A DNA stretch of 64,000 bases from Streptomyces griseiscabiei (GCF_020010925.1 NZ_JAGJBZ010000002.1:248001-312000); one strand, 5' to 3'. Shown: positions 16,535 to 25,799, counted from the stretch's first letter. Notes: generated by a model from the sequence alone, not told the origin. Numbers and translations are program-made.

Positions 16535-17005
16535 ATGGGGGGTATGGCTGTGAATGAGGATCATCCTGGTGAGCAGGGGGCCGAGGAGCCCGTCAAGTTG
16601 ATCGGGATCCGGGAGACGGCGCTCTCCCTGGACGAGGTGTTCCGGGCGGTCGGGGACGACGCGGCCGGGGGAACCGCGCTGTTCGTGGGGACCGTGCGGA
16701 ACCACGACGGGGGAGCCGATGTCGACCGGCTCGGATATTCGTGCCACCCGACGGCCGAGGCCGAGATGCGGCGGATCGCGGAGAAGGTGGTCGCCGACTA
16801 CCCGGTGCGGGCGCTGGCGGCCGTGCACAGGGTGGGCGATCTGAAGGTCGGGGACCTGGCCGTGGTCGTCGCCGTGTCCTGTCCGCACCGGGGCGAGGCC
16901 TTCGAGGCCTGCCGGAAGCTGATCGACGATCTCAAGCACGAAGTGCCCATCTGGAAGCACCAGAAGTTCTCGGACGGTACGGAGGAATGGGTGGGGGCCT
17001 GCTGA
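16535..17005 (+). CDS. moaE: Molybdopterin synthase catalytic subunit MoaE
   Basis: A 156-residue MoaE that transfers sulfur from MoaD thiocarboxylate to precursor Z in molybdenum cofactor synthesis. Visible family motifs are FVGTVRNHD, HRVGDLKVGD, SCPHRGEAFEAC and VPIWKHQKF, the last with the catalytic lysines. Starts at 16535, 16544 or 16550 are all in frame; GATGAGG four bases before 16535 favours the longest. MoaD is not adjacent. A symmetrical hairpin just after the stop (17014-17040) also contains a possible sigma-R promoter. Confidence 0.9.
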   Translation: MGGMAVNEDHPGEQGAEEPVKLIGIRETALSLDEVFRAVGDDAAGGTALFVGTVRNHDGGADVDRLGYSCHPTAEAEMRRIAEKVVADYPVRALAAVHRVGDLKVGDLAVVVAVSCPHRGEAFEACRKLIDDLKHEVPIWKHQKFSDGTEEWVGAC

Positions 17006-17136
17006 GGCCGTGACCGGAATGCGCCCGTGCGCGTTCCGGTTGCGTAACCTGTCCCCCGGCGCGAGCGTTGACGGAGCGGATGGATAATCTGCTGATCAGT
17101 CAGATGTGGTTGCTTGATAGGGGTTGGGAGGCCGGC

Positions 17137-17301
17137 ATGGCGGCGCTCGCCTGGTTGCTGATTCCGCTTGTGGCCGCGATCGGTGCCGGACTGTGGGGCG
17201 GCTGGGCCAGCCGGAACCGCAAGAGCATCGAGGACGGCACCGAACTCGCGGGTTACTCGCGCTTCCGTGAAGCCATGGAACGTTCGCACTCCGGCGGCTA
17301 G
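17137..17301 (+). CDS. Small single-span membrane protein
   Basis: A 54-residue protein. Residues 2-24 form one transmembrane helix (AALAWLLIPLVAAIGAGLW), followed by a basic segment (ASRNRK) that should face the cytoplasm and a polar tail. The frame is open upstream, but GGGAGG five bases before ATG 17137 decides the start. It lies between moaE and the YlbL-type protease; no family is recognised. Confidence 0.65.
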   Translation: MAALAWLLIPLVAAIGAGLWGGWASRNRKSIEDGTELAGYSRFREAMERSHSGG

Positions 17302-17394
17302 CGGCCGACACCGGCGACGGCGCGATCAGCCGCCGTCGCCCCGGACGGACGGCCCCGACAGTGCACTTACAGGCCTGTCCCGTACTGTCGTTCC

Positions 17395-18492
17395 ATGCCA
17401 CGCCGCACCGCGACGATGCTCGCCTCCACCCTGATGCTGATCGCGCTCCTGTGCGCGGGTGTGCTCATCCCCGTGCCGTACGCGGAGATGTCACCGGGGC
17501 CGACGGTGAACACGCTCGGGCAGCACGACGGCGAGCCGGTGCTGCAGATCTCCGGGCGCAAGACCTACGCCACGACCGGCCACCTCAACATGACCACGGT
17601 CCGCGTCACCAGCGCCGACTACCGGATGAACCTCGTCGAGGCCGTGTACGGCTGGCTGGCGCACGACAACAAGGTCGTGCCGCACGACACCCTCTACCCG
17701 GACGGCAAGACCGAGGAGCAGTCGACCCAGGAGAACGCCGAGGAGTTCAGCCAGTCCCAGGAGAGCGCCAAGGTCGCGGCCCTGAAGGAACTGGACATCC
17801 CGGTGAAGTCCTGGGTGATCGTCTCCACCGTCCTCAAGGACTCCCCGGCCGAGGGCAAGCTGCACGCCGGCGATGTGATCAAGTCCGTCGACGGCACGGC
17901 GGTCAAGGCGCCCGAGGACGTCGCGAAGCTGGTCACCCAGCACAAGCCGGGCGAGGACGTCGACTTCGTCATCGTGCCCGCCAAGGCCCAGGCCGCCGCC
18001 GAGAAGGCGAACCGGACGGCGACCGAGACCGAGAAGGTCACGATCACCACGGCGAGGTCCGACGACACCGGCGAGGCGCGGGCGATCGTCGGCATCTCCG
18101 CCGGGACCGACCACACGTTCCCGTTCACCATCGACATCAAGCTCGCCGACGTCGGCGGCCCGAGCGCCGGACTGATGTTCGCCCTCGGGATCTACGACAA
18201 GCTCACGCCGGGCAATCTGACCGGCGGCAAGTTCGTGGCCGGCACCGGCACTATCGACGACGAGGGCAAGGTCGGCCCCATCGGCGGCATCGAGATGAAG
18301 ACGGTCGGCGCGCGCGACAAGGGCGCCGAGTACTTCCTGACGCCCAAGGACAACTGCGCCGCGGCCGCCAAGGACACCCCGGGCGGCCTCACCCTTGTCA
18401 AGGTCGACACCATCGAGGACGCGCTGGGCGCCCTGAAGGACATCCGCTCCGGCGACACCGCCGACCTGCCGAAGTGCACCACCAAGGGCTGA
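17395..18492 (+). CDS. YlbL-type membrane-anchored PDZ/Lon protease
   Basis: A 365-residue protein: one N-terminal transmembrane helix (residues about 8-26), a PDZ domain (about 135-205), and a C-terminal Lon (S16) proteolytic domain. The catalytic dyad is visible as Ser257 in GGPSAGL and Lys302 in EMKTVGA, 45 residues apart as expected. The protease domain should face outside the membrane. Homologues in Bacillus and actinobacteria degrade cell-division regulators or misfolded secreted proteins. TACTGT (17383-17388) lies six bases before the ATG and no ribosome site exists, so the mRNA is probably leaderless. Confidence 0.88.
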   Translation: MPRRTATMLASTLMLIALLCAGVLIPVPYAEMSPGPTVNTLGQHDGEPVLQISGRKTYATTGHLNMTTVRVTSADYRMNLVEAVYGWLAHDNKVVPHDTLYPDGKTEEQSTQENAEEFSQSQESAKVAALKELDIPVKSWVIVSTVLKDSPAEGKLHAGDVIKSVDGTAVKAPEDVAKLVTQHKPGEDVDFVIVPAKAQAAAEKANRTATETEKVTITTARSDDTGEARAIVGISAGTDHTFPFTIDIKLADVGGPSAGLMFALGIYDKLTPGNLTGGKFVAGTGTIDDEGKVGPIGGIEMKTVGARDKGAEYFLTPKDNCAAAAKDTPGGLTLVKVDTIEDALGALKDIRSGDTADLPKCTTKG

Positions 18493-18521
18493 CAGGCGCA
18501 CGGGACGGCGTACGCGCGCGT

Positions 18522-18552
18522 GGGGGCGCCCTCGAAAGCGGAGGGCGCCCCC
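18522..18552. terminator. Bidirectional terminator
   Basis: A 12-bp perfect stem (18522-18533 with 18541-18552) around GAAAGCG, between the convergent YlbL-type and PPA1309-family genes. Confidence 0.8.
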
Positions 18553-18571
18553 ATCGCCGTAGATACGGAAA

Positions 18572-19114
18572 TCAGTCCACGAAGGTGGCGGACAGGGCCT
18601 CCGCCAGGCCCGGGACCAGCTCGGGGCCGGTGAGGACCTCGGTCGGGGTGTCCTTCTCACGCAGCCGCAGGGCCGAGTCACGGGAGCCGTCGCGCAGGAC
18701 GGCGACCGTCATCCGGACCTCCTGGCGGTCCGGGTGGGAGGCGACCCACTTGGCGAGACGGGCACCGTCGAGGTTCTCGGGGACGGAGGCCTCCGCGGAC
18801 GGCGGCAGCATCAGCCGCTCCACGGTCAGTGCGCAGCCGACCACCGCGTCGGGCCAGGCGATGGTGCCGAGGAAGTCGTCCAGCGCCTTGCCGGCGGGGA
18901 TCTCGTCCTGCTCGATCGGGGTGAGACCGGTGGTCTCGGACTCGTCCTGGAGACCGAGCTGCGCCGCGAGGGCGGGTTCCTGGGTCCGCAGACGCGCGGT
19001 ATCCACGAGGGCGAAGAGGCGAGCGGGCTGGTCCCAGCCGAGGCCCGAGGCGTACTCGTCGATCTCGAGCACCGCCCGGGTGAGGGGGTTCGCTGCCATG
19101 GGAGTGTTGGACAT
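18572..19114 (-). CDS. PPA1309-family conserved protein
   Basis: A 180-residue protein conserved across actinobacteria and annotated only as PPA1309 family. No catalytic motif is visible. It has a helical N-terminus (LTRAVLEIDEYASGLGWDQP) and a mixed alpha/beta remainder. A GTG two codons upstream (19120) is possible, but AGGA eight bases before ATG 19114 fits better. It is divergent from the UPF0182 gene, 150 bases away. Function unknown. Confidence 0.8.
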   Translation of the reverse strand: MSNTPMAANPLTRAVLEIDEYASGLGWDQPARLFALVDTARLRTQEPALAAQLGLQDESETTGLTPIEQDEIPAGKALDDFLGTIAWPDAVVGCALTVERLMLPPSAEASVPENLDGARLAKWVASHPDRQEVRMTVAVLRDGSRDSALRLREKDTPTEVLTGPELVPGLAEALSATFVD

Positions 19115-19265
19115 GGTCACAATCCTGCCTCGTTCGTTCCCCGAAGCGGGAACCGAGTAAAGCGTGAGTAAGTTGCATAGGTGAGGCCCCTGCGATCACG
19201 GGGCCCGCTGGCGGGTCCGTAGACGCGGGCCTGACGTATCGACAGCGAACTTCGAGGTGCGCACC

Positions 19266-22211
19266 TTGGCTTTCCAGATGCCGGACCGCGGCGGAGGCCC
19301 GACGGGGCCGCGGATCAGAGTGGGCCGACCGTCCCGACGCGTCCGGACACTGCTCATGACGCTGGGCGTCCTTGCCGTCCTCGGCATGGCGTTCGTCATG
19401 TTCGCGGGGTTCTGGACGGACTGGCTCTGGTACCGGTCGGTGAAGTACTCGTCCGTCTTCACCACCACACTGTGGACGAAGATCGGGCTCTTCTTCGTCT
19501 TCGGGCTGCTGATGTCGGCCTCGGTCGGCTTCAACATCTGGCTGGCGCACCGGCTGCGGCCGCCGCTGAGCGCGATGTCGATGGAGCAGCAGAGCCTCGA
19601 CAGGTACCGCATGGGCATCGCGCCCTACAAGAAGTGGCTGCTGCTCGGGATCACCGCCCTGGTGGGCCTGATCGCCGGCGCCTCCGCCTCCGGGCAGTGG
19701 CGCACCTGGCTGATGTGGGTCAACGGAGTGTCGTTCGGGCAGAAGGACCCCCAGTTCGGTCTGGACGTCTCCTTCTACGCCTTCGACCTGCCCTGGTACC
19801 GCTTCCTGCTCGGCTTCGGCTTCGCCGCCGCCGTGCTCTCGGTGATCGCCGCCGCGCTCACGCACTACCTGTACGGCGGCCTGCGGGTCACCTCCCCGGG
19901 CGCGCGTGCCACCGCAGCGGCCACCGGGCACCTGTCGGTGCTCCTCGGCATCTTCGTCACCCTGAAGGCGGTCGCGTACTGGCTCGACCGGTACGGGCTC
20001 GCGGTGAAGTCCAGCGACTTCAAGGCGACGGGCAACTGGACGGGCCTCAGGTACGTCGACGCCAACGCCTATCTGCCGGCCAAGACGATTCTGTTCTGCA
20101 TCGCCGTGATCTGCGCGCTGCTGTTCTTCGCCACCATCTGGCGGCGCACCTGGCAGCTGCCCGTCATCGGCTTCGGCCTGATGGTGCTCTCCGCGATCCT
20201 CATCGGCGGGCTGTACCCGGCGATCGTGCAGAAGTTCCAGGTCCAGCCGAACGAGCAGGCCAAGGAAGCGCCGTACGTCGAGAAGAACCTGGAGGCGACG
20301 CGGCAGGCCTATGGCATCGACGGGACCGACGTCGAGGAGTACTCGGGTGTGAGCGACACCACGGACAAGGCCAAGCTCCGCAAGGACGCCGACACCACGG
20401 CCAGCATCCGCATGCTCGACCCGAACATCGTCTCGCCGACGTTCCAGCAGCTCCAGCAGATGAGGAACTACTACGCGTTCCCCACGAACCTGGACGTCGA
20501 CCGGTACAGCAATGAGGACGGCGCGGAGCAGGACACGGTCATCGGTCTGCGCGAGCTGAACCTCGCCGGCATCCCGAAGAACAACTGGATCAACGACCAC
20601 TTCCGCTACACCCACGGCTACGGCGTGGTCGCCGCCAAGGGCACCGAGGCCACCTCCGGCGGCCGCCCGGTGTTCACCGAGTCCGACCTGCCGTCCAAGG
20701 GCGACCTGGGCAAGTACCAGCAGCGGGTGTACTACGGCGAGAAGACCACCCAGTACTCGATCGTCGGCGGTCCCCAGGACGAGATCGACTACTCCGACGA
20801 CAGCGGTGAGAAGACCACCAGCTACAAGGGCAAGAGCGGGGTCAACCTCTCCAGCCCGGTCAACCGGGCCGCGTACGCGGTGGCGTTCAACGAGCCGCAG
20901 ATCCTCTACTCGGGCGCCATCGGCGAGGGCTCGCGGATCCTGTACAACCGCACCCCCAAGGAGCGTGTCGAGGCGGTCGCCCCCTGGCTGACCATCGACG
21001 GCGACGCCTACCCGGCCGTCGTCGACGGGAAGATCCAGTGGATCGTCGACGCGTACACCACCACCAACGGCTACCCGTACGCCTCCCGCACCACCCTGGG
21101 CGACACCACGGCCGACTCGCTGACCGCGGACAACAGCCAGCGCGCGGTGGTGGCCCAGCAGAACCAGGTCAACTACATCCGCAACTCGGTGAAGGCGACC
21201 GTCGACGCGTACACGGGTCAGGTCAAGCTCTACCAGTGGGACACCAAGGACCCGGTCCTGAAGACCTGGATGAAGGCGTTCCCGGACACGGTGGAGCCGA
21301 AGACGGCGATCTCGAAGTCGCTGGAGGCCCATCTGCGGTACCCGCAGGACCTGTTCAAGGTCCAGCGTGAGCTGCTGACGCGCTATCACGTGAAGGACGC
21401 CGAGACGTTCCTGAGCGGCAGCGAGGTGTGGCAGGTCCCGGACGACCCGACCAACACCTCGGGCAACGCGGTGCCGCCGTACTACCTGAGCATGAAGCTG
21501 CCGGGGCAGACGGCACAGGCGTTCTCGCTGACCACGACGCTCACGCCGAACGGCCGGGACAACCTCAGCGCCTTCGTGGCGGTCAACGCCGAGGCGGGGA
21601 CCAAGGACTACGGCAAGATCAGAATTCTGAAACTGCCGACCAGCGAACCGATCGACGGACCGAAACAGGTCCAGAGCCAGTTCAACTCCGAACAGGACAT
21701 CGCCGAGACCATCAGCCTCCTCAAGAGAGGTGACTCACAGGTCGAGTACGGCAACCTCCTGACGGTCCCGCTCGACGGCGGACTGCTCTATGTGGAGCCC
21801 GTCTATGTGCGAGGCGGCGGGCTCAAGTACCCGCTGCTGCGCAAGGTGCTGGTCACCTACGGCGGCAACACGGCCTTCGAGGACACCCTCGACGAGGCGC
21901 TCAACAAGGTGTTCGAGACCGAGGGTTCGCCCACCGAGCCACCGGCGGACGATCCCGACGAGGGCACCGACGAGCCGCCGACGTCCGGTGATCCGACCGT
22001 CCAAGAGGCCCTGGAGGAAGCTCAGAAGGCGTTCGACGAGGGCCAGCAGGCCCTCAAGGACGGCGACTGGGAGGCGTACGGCCGGGCCCAACAGGACCTG
22101 GAGGACGCGCTGAAGCGGGCCGAGGACGCCCAGTCCAAGGCCGGCGGGACCGGCGGAAACGCCGGTGAGGACAGCGGGCAGAGCTCCGAGGAGGGCTCCG
22201 GCAGCGGCTGA
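19266..22211 (+). CDS. UPF0182-family large membrane protein
   Basis: A 981-residue membrane protein of the UPF0182 (COG1615) family. About seven transmembrane helices lie in residues 20-310; the remaining 650 residues form a large domain predicted outside the membrane. The last 90 residues are Glu/Asp/Gly rich and contain a helical [18 protein letters not shown] segment. The start is a TTG: GAGG (19254-19257) is eight bases upstream and homology begins at MAFQMPD. Function is not established for the family. An initiator tRNA gene follows 44 bases after the stop. Confidence 0.85.
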   Translation: MAFQMPDRGGGPTGPRIRVGRPSRRVRTLLMTLGVLAVLGMAFVMFAGFWTDWLWYRSVKYSSVFTTTLWTKIGLFFVFGLLMSASVGFNIWLAHRLRPPLSAMSMEQQSLDRYRMGIAPYKKWLLLGITALVGLIAGASASGQWRTWLMWVNGVSFGQKDPQFGLDVSFYAFDLPWYRFLLGFGFAAAVLSVIAAALTHYLYGGLRVTSPGARATAAATGHLSVLLGIFVTLKAVAYWLDRYGLAVKSSDFKATGNWTGLRYVDANAYLPAKTILFCIAVICALLFFATIWRRTWQLPVIGFGLMVLSAILIGGLYPAIVQKFQVQPNEQAKEAPYVEKNLEATRQAYGIDGTDVEEYSGVSDTTDKAKLRKDADTTASIRMLDPNIVSPTFQQLQQMRNYYAFPTNLDVDRYSNEDGAEQDTVIGLRELNLAGIPKNNWINDHFRYTHGYGVVAAKGTEATSGGRPVFTESDLPSKGDLGKYQQRVYYGEKTTQYSIVGGPQDEIDYSDDSGEKTTSYKGKSGVNLSSPVNRAAYAVAFNEPQILYSGAIGEGSRILYNRTPKERVEAVAPWLTIDGDAYPAVVDGKIQWIVDAYTTTNGYPYASRTTLGDTTADSLTADNSQRAVVAQQNQVNYIRNSVKATVDAYTGQVKLYQWDTKDPVLKTWMKAFPDTVEPKTAISKSLEAHLRYPQDLFKVQRELLTRYHVKDAETFLSGSEVWQVPDDPTNTSGNAVPPYYLSMKLPGQTAQAFSLTTTLTPNGRDNLSAFVAVNAEAGTKDYGKIRILKLPTSEPIDGPKQVQSQFNSEQDIAETISLLKRGDSQVEYGNLLTVPLDGGLLYVEPVYVRGGGLKYPLLRKVLVTYGGNTAFEDTLDEALNKVFETEGSPTEPPADDPDEGTDEPPTSGDPTVQEALEEAQKAFDEGQQALKDGDWEAYGRAQQDLEDALKRAEDAQSKAGGTGGNAGEDSGQSSEEGSGSG

Positions 22212-22218
22212 TTCAAGG

Positions 22219-22267
22219 CTCCACCCCGCGCCGTGGTACGGTTGCAACACAACGGCGCGGGGTGGAG
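22219..22267 (+). repeat. Inverted repeat pairing with the tRNA-fMet 5' end
   Basis: CTCCACCCCGCGCCGT (22219-22234) is the exact reverse complement of 22252-22267, which includes the first 12 nucleotides of the tRNA. It may terminate the UPF0182 transcript, or block tRNA folding in read-through transcripts. The second tRNA copy lacks this upstream arm. Confidence 0.7.
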
Positions 22268-22329
22268 CAGCTCGGTAGCTCGCTGGGCTCATAACCCAGA
22301 GGTCGCAGGTTCAAATCCTGTCCCCGCTA
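22256..22329 (+). tRNA. tRNA-fMet (initiator, anticodon CAT), copy 1
   Basis: A 74-nt gene without encoded CCA. Acceptor stem 22256-22262 pairs with 22322-22327, leaving the first pair as a C-T mismatch, the hallmark of actinobacterial initiator tRNA. The anticodon stem has three G-C pairs (GGG/CCC) next to the loop CTCATAA (anticodon 22290-22292). T-arm GCAGG-TTCAAAT-CCTGT is intact. Identical to copy 2. Confidence 0.95.
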
Positions 22330-22337
22330 CTGAAGTT

Positions 22338-22370
22338 GAAGGCCCGGATCCTCAAAGGATCCGGGCCTTC
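22338..22370 (+). terminator. Terminator after tRNA-fMet copy 1
   Basis: A 14-bp perfect stem (22338-22351 with 22357-22370) with a TCAAA loop, eight bases after the tRNA. Confidence 0.8.
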
Positions 22371-22499
22371 GACGTGTTGCCTGGGGTGGTCGGGAAAACT
22401 GTGTTTGACTTGTCGCTCTGTGGGCATGTCGACAAAACGCTGTAGTGACCTCAATGGCTGCGGTATACCAGGTGTACCCAGGTTGCAGGTGGTGCGACG

Positions 22500-24506
22500 A
22501 TGGACGTTATGGGGGACAAGGCAACTCTGTTGGAGACGGGGCGGTTTGCGCAGCCTGCCGACTTTGGGCTGCCTGCCGACTTTGTGGTGCCCGCGTCCGC
22601 TTCGTCGGCCGAGTCCGTGCCTGCCGCGGAGGAGGACGAGACGGGGGACGCCGTGGAGGAGACGCGTCAGCGGCTCGCCGCCGAAGCCGGCGACGCCGAG
22701 GCGATGAGCGTCCTCGGCGCCATGCTGCTGCGCCGCGGCGACCTCGACGGGGCCGAGCCCTATCTGCGCGGCGCCACCGCCGCCGGTGACCGTGCGGCCG
22801 CCAACAACCTCGGCGTCCTGCTGCACCAGCGCGGGTACCCCGACGACGCCGCCGGCTGGTGGCGGATCGCGGCCGTTGCCGGGTCCGCCGCCGCCGCGCA
22901 CGCGCTCGGCCGGCACCACCGTGAGCGCGGCGACGAACCGGCCGCCGAGTACTGGCTGCGCCAGTCCGCCGAGCAGGGCCACGCGCTGGGCGCGTACGCC
23001 CTCGCCGACCTGCTGGAGCACCGCAGCGACGCCGCCGCCGAGCGCTGGATGCGGGTCGCCGCCGAGCGCGGCCACCGCGAGGCCGCGTACCGCCTCGCGC
23101 GGGCGCTCGACCACCTCGCCGAGCAGGAGGAGCGTGCGGCCGTGCGGGAGGGGCGCAGGATCGCGCGCGCGGCGTTCGAGATCGGCAGTGCGAGCCGTGA
23201 GGCCGCCCGCGAGGGCCGCCCCGTCGTACGGGAAGGCCGCGGCGCCGCCGTGCGAGCGGGGGCGGGGGAGCCCGGCGGTGACAACGGTGTCGCAGGTGTC
23301 GCCGAGGAGGCCGAGCAGTGGTACCGCCAGGCCGCCGCGCGCGGGCACCGGCGGGCCGCGCTGCACCTCGGGGCGATCCTGGAGCGGCGCGGGGAGCTGA
23401 AGGAGGCCGGGCGCTGGTATCTGACCTCGGCCAAGGACGGCGAGCCGCGGGCCGCGTGCGCGCTCGGGTTCCTGCTGCGGGACGCGGGCGACACCGAGAG
23501 TGCGGCCGTGTGGTGGCTGCGGGCCGCCCAGGACGGCGACGGCAACGCGGCCAACGCGCTGGGCGCGCTGCACGCCGAGCGCGGTGAGACCCAGACCGCC
23601 GAGCGCTGGTACCGGGCCGCGATGGACGCCGGTGACGTCAACGGCGCGTACAACCTCGGGCTGCTCTGCGCCGAGCAGGGGCGGACCGCGCAGGCCGAGC
23701 AGTGGTACCGGCGTGCCGCGTACGCCGGGCACCGGGAGGCGGCGAACGCGCTGGCCATCCTGCTGCTGCAGGTCGGGGACGCGTCCGGGGCCGAGCCGTG
23801 GTTCTCCAAGGCCGCGGAGGCCGGCAGCGTGGACGCCGCCTTCAACCTGGGCATCCTGTTCGCCGGGCGGGGCGACGACGCGACGGCGCTCGTCTGGTAC
23901 GAGCGGGCGGCCGCCGCCGGGCACACCGAGGCGGCGCTCCAGGTCGCCATCGCGCGCCTGCGGGACGGGGACGAGCGGGCCGCCGAGCGGCATCTGAGGT
24001 GTGCCGCCGGCGGGGGCAGCGCCGAGGCCGCGTACCGGCTGGCCGCGGTGCTCGACGCCCGTCGGCCGCCCGCGCCCGCGCATGAGCTGGGGGAGCCGGT
24101 ACGGGAGAAGAACGAGTGCGAGGAGTGGTACGAGCGGGCCGCTTCGCAGGGGCATCGGCGGGCGCAGGTGCGGGTCGGGATGCTGGCCGCCGGGCGCGGG
24201 GATGTCGTCGAGGCGGCTCGGTGGTACCGGGTCGCGGCGGAGTCCGGGTCGCGGAACGGCGCGTTCAATCTGGGGCTGCTGCTGGCTCGGGAGGGGAGCG
24301 AGCCGGAGGCCGCCGTGTGGTGGGCCCGGGCTGCCGACGCGGGGCACGGGCGGGCGGCGTTGCGGCTCGCCCTCGTCTACGCGCGTCGGGGTGAGCTGGT
24401 GGAGGGCAAGCGGTGGGCCGATCGGGCCGTCGCTCTCGGACCGGTGGAGGTCGCGGAGCGGGCCGCGCGGTTGGGCGACGCGTTGCGGGACGAGTTGTCG
24501 GCGTAG
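22500..24506 (+). CDS. Sel1/TPR-repeat protein
   Basis: A 668-residue protein built almost wholly from Sel1-like tetratricopeptide repeats of about 36 residues; recurring cores include AANNLGVLLHQRG, GAYNLGLLCAEQG and WYRRAAYAGHREAA. Around residues 215-255 an Arg/Glu-rich insert (AVREGRRIARAAFE) interrupts the array. No signal peptide or membrane helix is seen. Such solenoids usually scaffold protein complexes, often with regulatory kinases or envelope factors; no partner is evident here. AGGTGG six bases before ATG 22500 sets the start. The gene sits alone between two identical initiator tRNA genes. Confidence 0.88.
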   Translation: MDVMGDKATLLETGRFAQPADFGLPADFVVPASASSAESVPAAEEDETGDAVEETRQRLAAEAGDAEAMSVLGAMLLRRGDLDGAEPYLRGATAAGDRAAANNLGVLLHQRGYPDDAAGWWRIAAVAGSAAAAHALGRHHRERGDEPAAEYWLRQSAEQGHALGAYALADLLEHRSDAAAERWMRVAAERGHREAAYRLARALDHLAEQEERAAVREGRRIARAAFEIGSASREAAREGRPVVREGRGAAVRAGAGEPGGDNGVAGVAEEAEQWYRQAAARGHRRAALHLGAILERRGELKEAGRWYLTSAKDGEPRAACALGFLLRDAGDTESAAVWWLRAAQDGDGNAANALGALHAERGETQTAERWYRAAMDAGDVNGAYNLGLLCAEQGRTAQAEQWYRRAAYAGHREAANALAILLLQVGDASGAEPWFSKAAEAGSVDAAFNLGILFAGRGDDATALVWYERAAAAGHTEAALQVAIARLRDGDERAAERHLRCAAGGGSAEAAYRLAAVLDARRPPAPAHELGEPVREKNECEEWYERAASQGHRRAQVRVGMLAAGRGDVVEAARWYRVAAESGSRNGAFNLGLLLAREGSEPEAAVWWARAADAGHGRAALRLALVYARRGELVEGKRWADRAVALGPVEVAERAARLGDALRDELSA

Positions 24507-24603
24507 AGGGCGGCTCAAGCCATGGCCCAAGCCATCGCCCGAGCCATGGTTCTTAATGGATTTGCGCTGGTCGATGGCGGTGACGTAGTGTTCTGTTCAT
24601 CGA

Positions 24604-24677
24604 CGCGGGGTGGAGCAGCTCGGTAGCTCGCTGGGCTCATAACCCAGAGGTCGCAGGTTCAAATCCTGTCCCCGCTA
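24604..24677 (+). tRNA. tRNA-fMet (initiator, anticodon CAT), copy 2
   Basis: Identical in all 74 positions to copy 1 at 22256, including the C-T first acceptor mismatch and the GGG/CCC anticodon-stem pairs. The upstream flanks differ, so it has its own promoter. Identity continues a few bases past the gene (CTGAAG). Confidence 0.95.
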
Positions 24678-24683
24678 CTGAAG

Positions 24684-24722
24684 ATCTAGGGCCCGGAACC
24701 GATCAGGTTCCGGGCCCTAGAT
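24684..24722. terminator. Terminator after tRNA-fMet copy 2
   Basis: A 17-bp perfect stem (24684-24700 with 24706-24722) with loop GATCA. It lies between the tRNA and the convergent Fur-family gene and can stop both. Confidence 0.8.
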
Positions 24723-24771
24723 GTGTTCTGAGGTGAACGATGAGCCCTCCCCACGGGGGGCAGGGCAGGGG

Positions 24772-25188
24772 CTACGCCGTCGTGCAGGTCGGGCACACGC
24801 CTCGATAGGTGACCTCCACGTCCGAGACGGTGAAACCGAACCGCTCGGAGGAGGGGAGGTCGGCCAGGGGGTCGCCCGTGGGGTGGACGTCGCGGATCGT
24901 GCCGCAGCGGGCGCAGACCAGGTGGTGGTGCGGGCGGTGCGCGTTCGGGTCGTACCGCTTGGCGCGCCGGTCCGTGGCGACCTCCAGCACCTCGCCGAGG
25001 GAGACCAATTCGCCCAGGGTGTTGTAGACGGTCGCCCTGGAGATCTCGGGCAGCTTGGCGACAGCGCGCACGTGTACCTCGTCGGCCGTCAGATGGACGT
25101 GTTCGCCGTCGAGGACCTCGGCCACGACGCGCCGCTGTGCGGTCATGCGCCATCCGCGTCCGCGCAGCCGCTCCAGAAGGTCACTCAT
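24772..25188 (-). CDS. Fur-family transcriptional regulator
   Basis: A 138-residue metal- or peroxide-sensing repressor. The N-terminal winged helix contains RMTAQRRVVAEVL and ATVYNTLGEL. The dimerisation domain carries HHHLVCARCGTI and a C-terminal CPTC, giving the CxxC pairs that bind structural zinc in this family. Whether it senses iron, nickel or peroxide cannot be told; no catalase is adjacent. The ribosome site is weak. A 5-5-5 inverted repeat (25256-25270) upstream is a candidate operator. Confidence 0.88.
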   Translation of the reverse strand: MSDLLERLRGRGWRMTAQRRVVAEVLDGEHVHLTADEVHVRAVAKLPEISRATVYNTLGELVSLGEVLEVATDRRAKRYDPNAHRPHHHLVCARCGTIRDVHPTGDPLADLPSSERFGFTVSDVEVTYRGVCPTCTTA

Positions 25189-25249
25189 ACCGGTCAGCGT
25201 AACAGCAGGTCGGAACAGATCCCGAACAGGTGTGACTTTGGAGCGTGCC

Positions 25250-25277
25250 TTGACTTGGATTTGGTCCAATGTAGGAT
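25250..25277 (+). promoter_or_regulatory. Promoter with embedded Fur-type operator
   Basis: TTGACT (25250-25255), 16-base spacer, TAGGAT (25272-25277): a good principal-sigma promoter reading rightward. The spacer holds the inverted repeat TTGGA-N5-TCCAA (25256-25270), the same 5-5-5 layout as known Streptomyces Fur-family sites. A repressor there would block both this promoter and possibly the divergent Fur gene. No ORF follows on this strand. Confidence 0.55.
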
Positions 25278-25369
25278 CGGGCTCGATCGATCGAGGCTTC
25301 GGCGAGCGCCCGGAGGCCGCCGTCCAGGCCCTGTGCGGCCGTCCGGGGTTGGACCGCTCGCCGTCGGGG

Positions 25370-25403
25370 ACGGGCCGGGATCTCCTGCGAGAACCCGGCC
25401 CGT
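25370..25403. terminator. Terminator after the CBS gene, facing the orphan promoter
   Basis: ACGGGCCGGG (25370-25379) pairs perfectly with 25394-25403, and TCTC/GAGA inside the loop adds pairs. It lies three bases past the CBS stop and about 90 bases downstream of the rightward promoter at 25250. Confidence 0.65.
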
Positions 25404-25406
25404 TCG

Positions 25407-25799
25407 CTATGCCGTCGCGTGCTGCCGGGCCGGGACCCAGCAGCGGATGATGTCGCGGACCGAGACGATGCCTATCGGGGCGCCCTGGTCGAGGACGATC
25501 AGATGGCGGAAGCCGCCGTGGGTCATGGCGCGGGCCGCTTCCTCCAGGGTCCAGGACGGCGCGGCGAACACGACGTCGTTGGTGGTGTGGGCGTGGGTCC
25601 GCTCGGCGTCGGGGTTCTGGCCGAGGCCTACGGAGTTGAGGACGTCGCGTTCGGTCAGGATGCCGAGTCCGCCGGCGTCCGGGTCGAGGACCACGGCCGC
25701 GCCGATCCGGCGAGCCGACATCAGGGCGGCGGCCTGGCGGAGGGTGTGATCGGGGCCGATGGTGAGGACCACTGTGCTCATGGCGTCGCGGACGAGCAT
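25407..25799 (-). CDS. CBS-domain pair protein
   Basis: A 130-residue protein made of two CBS motifs (VRDAM...GILTERDVL and TLEEAARAM...GIVSVRDII), which together form one Bateman module. Such modules bind adenosine nucleotides and act as energy sensors. No enzyme domain is attached, so it must act on another protein or be a stand-alone nucleotide binder. An AGGAGG site lies about ten bases before the ATG. It is upstream of the Fur-family gene on the same strand but separated by a hairpin. Confidence 0.87.
   Translation of the reverse strand: MLVRDAMSTVVLTIGPDHTLRQAAALMSARRIGAAVVLDPDAGGLGILTERDVLNSVGLGQNPDAERTHAHTTNDVVFAAPSWTLEEAARAMTHGGFRHLIVLDQGAPIGIVSVRDIIRCWVPARQHATA

Noticed and set aside
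18678..21389. A 903-codon open frame on the minus strand opposite the UPF0182 gene
   Set aside because: High GC content opens antisense frames; its composition (Arg/Gly/Val/Asp rich, no domain) is that of a shadow, and the plus-strand frame is clearly the gene.
25278..25403. A catalase or other redox gene after the Fur-controlled promoter
   Set aside because: No frame with recognisable motifs or a ribosome site is present on the plus strand.
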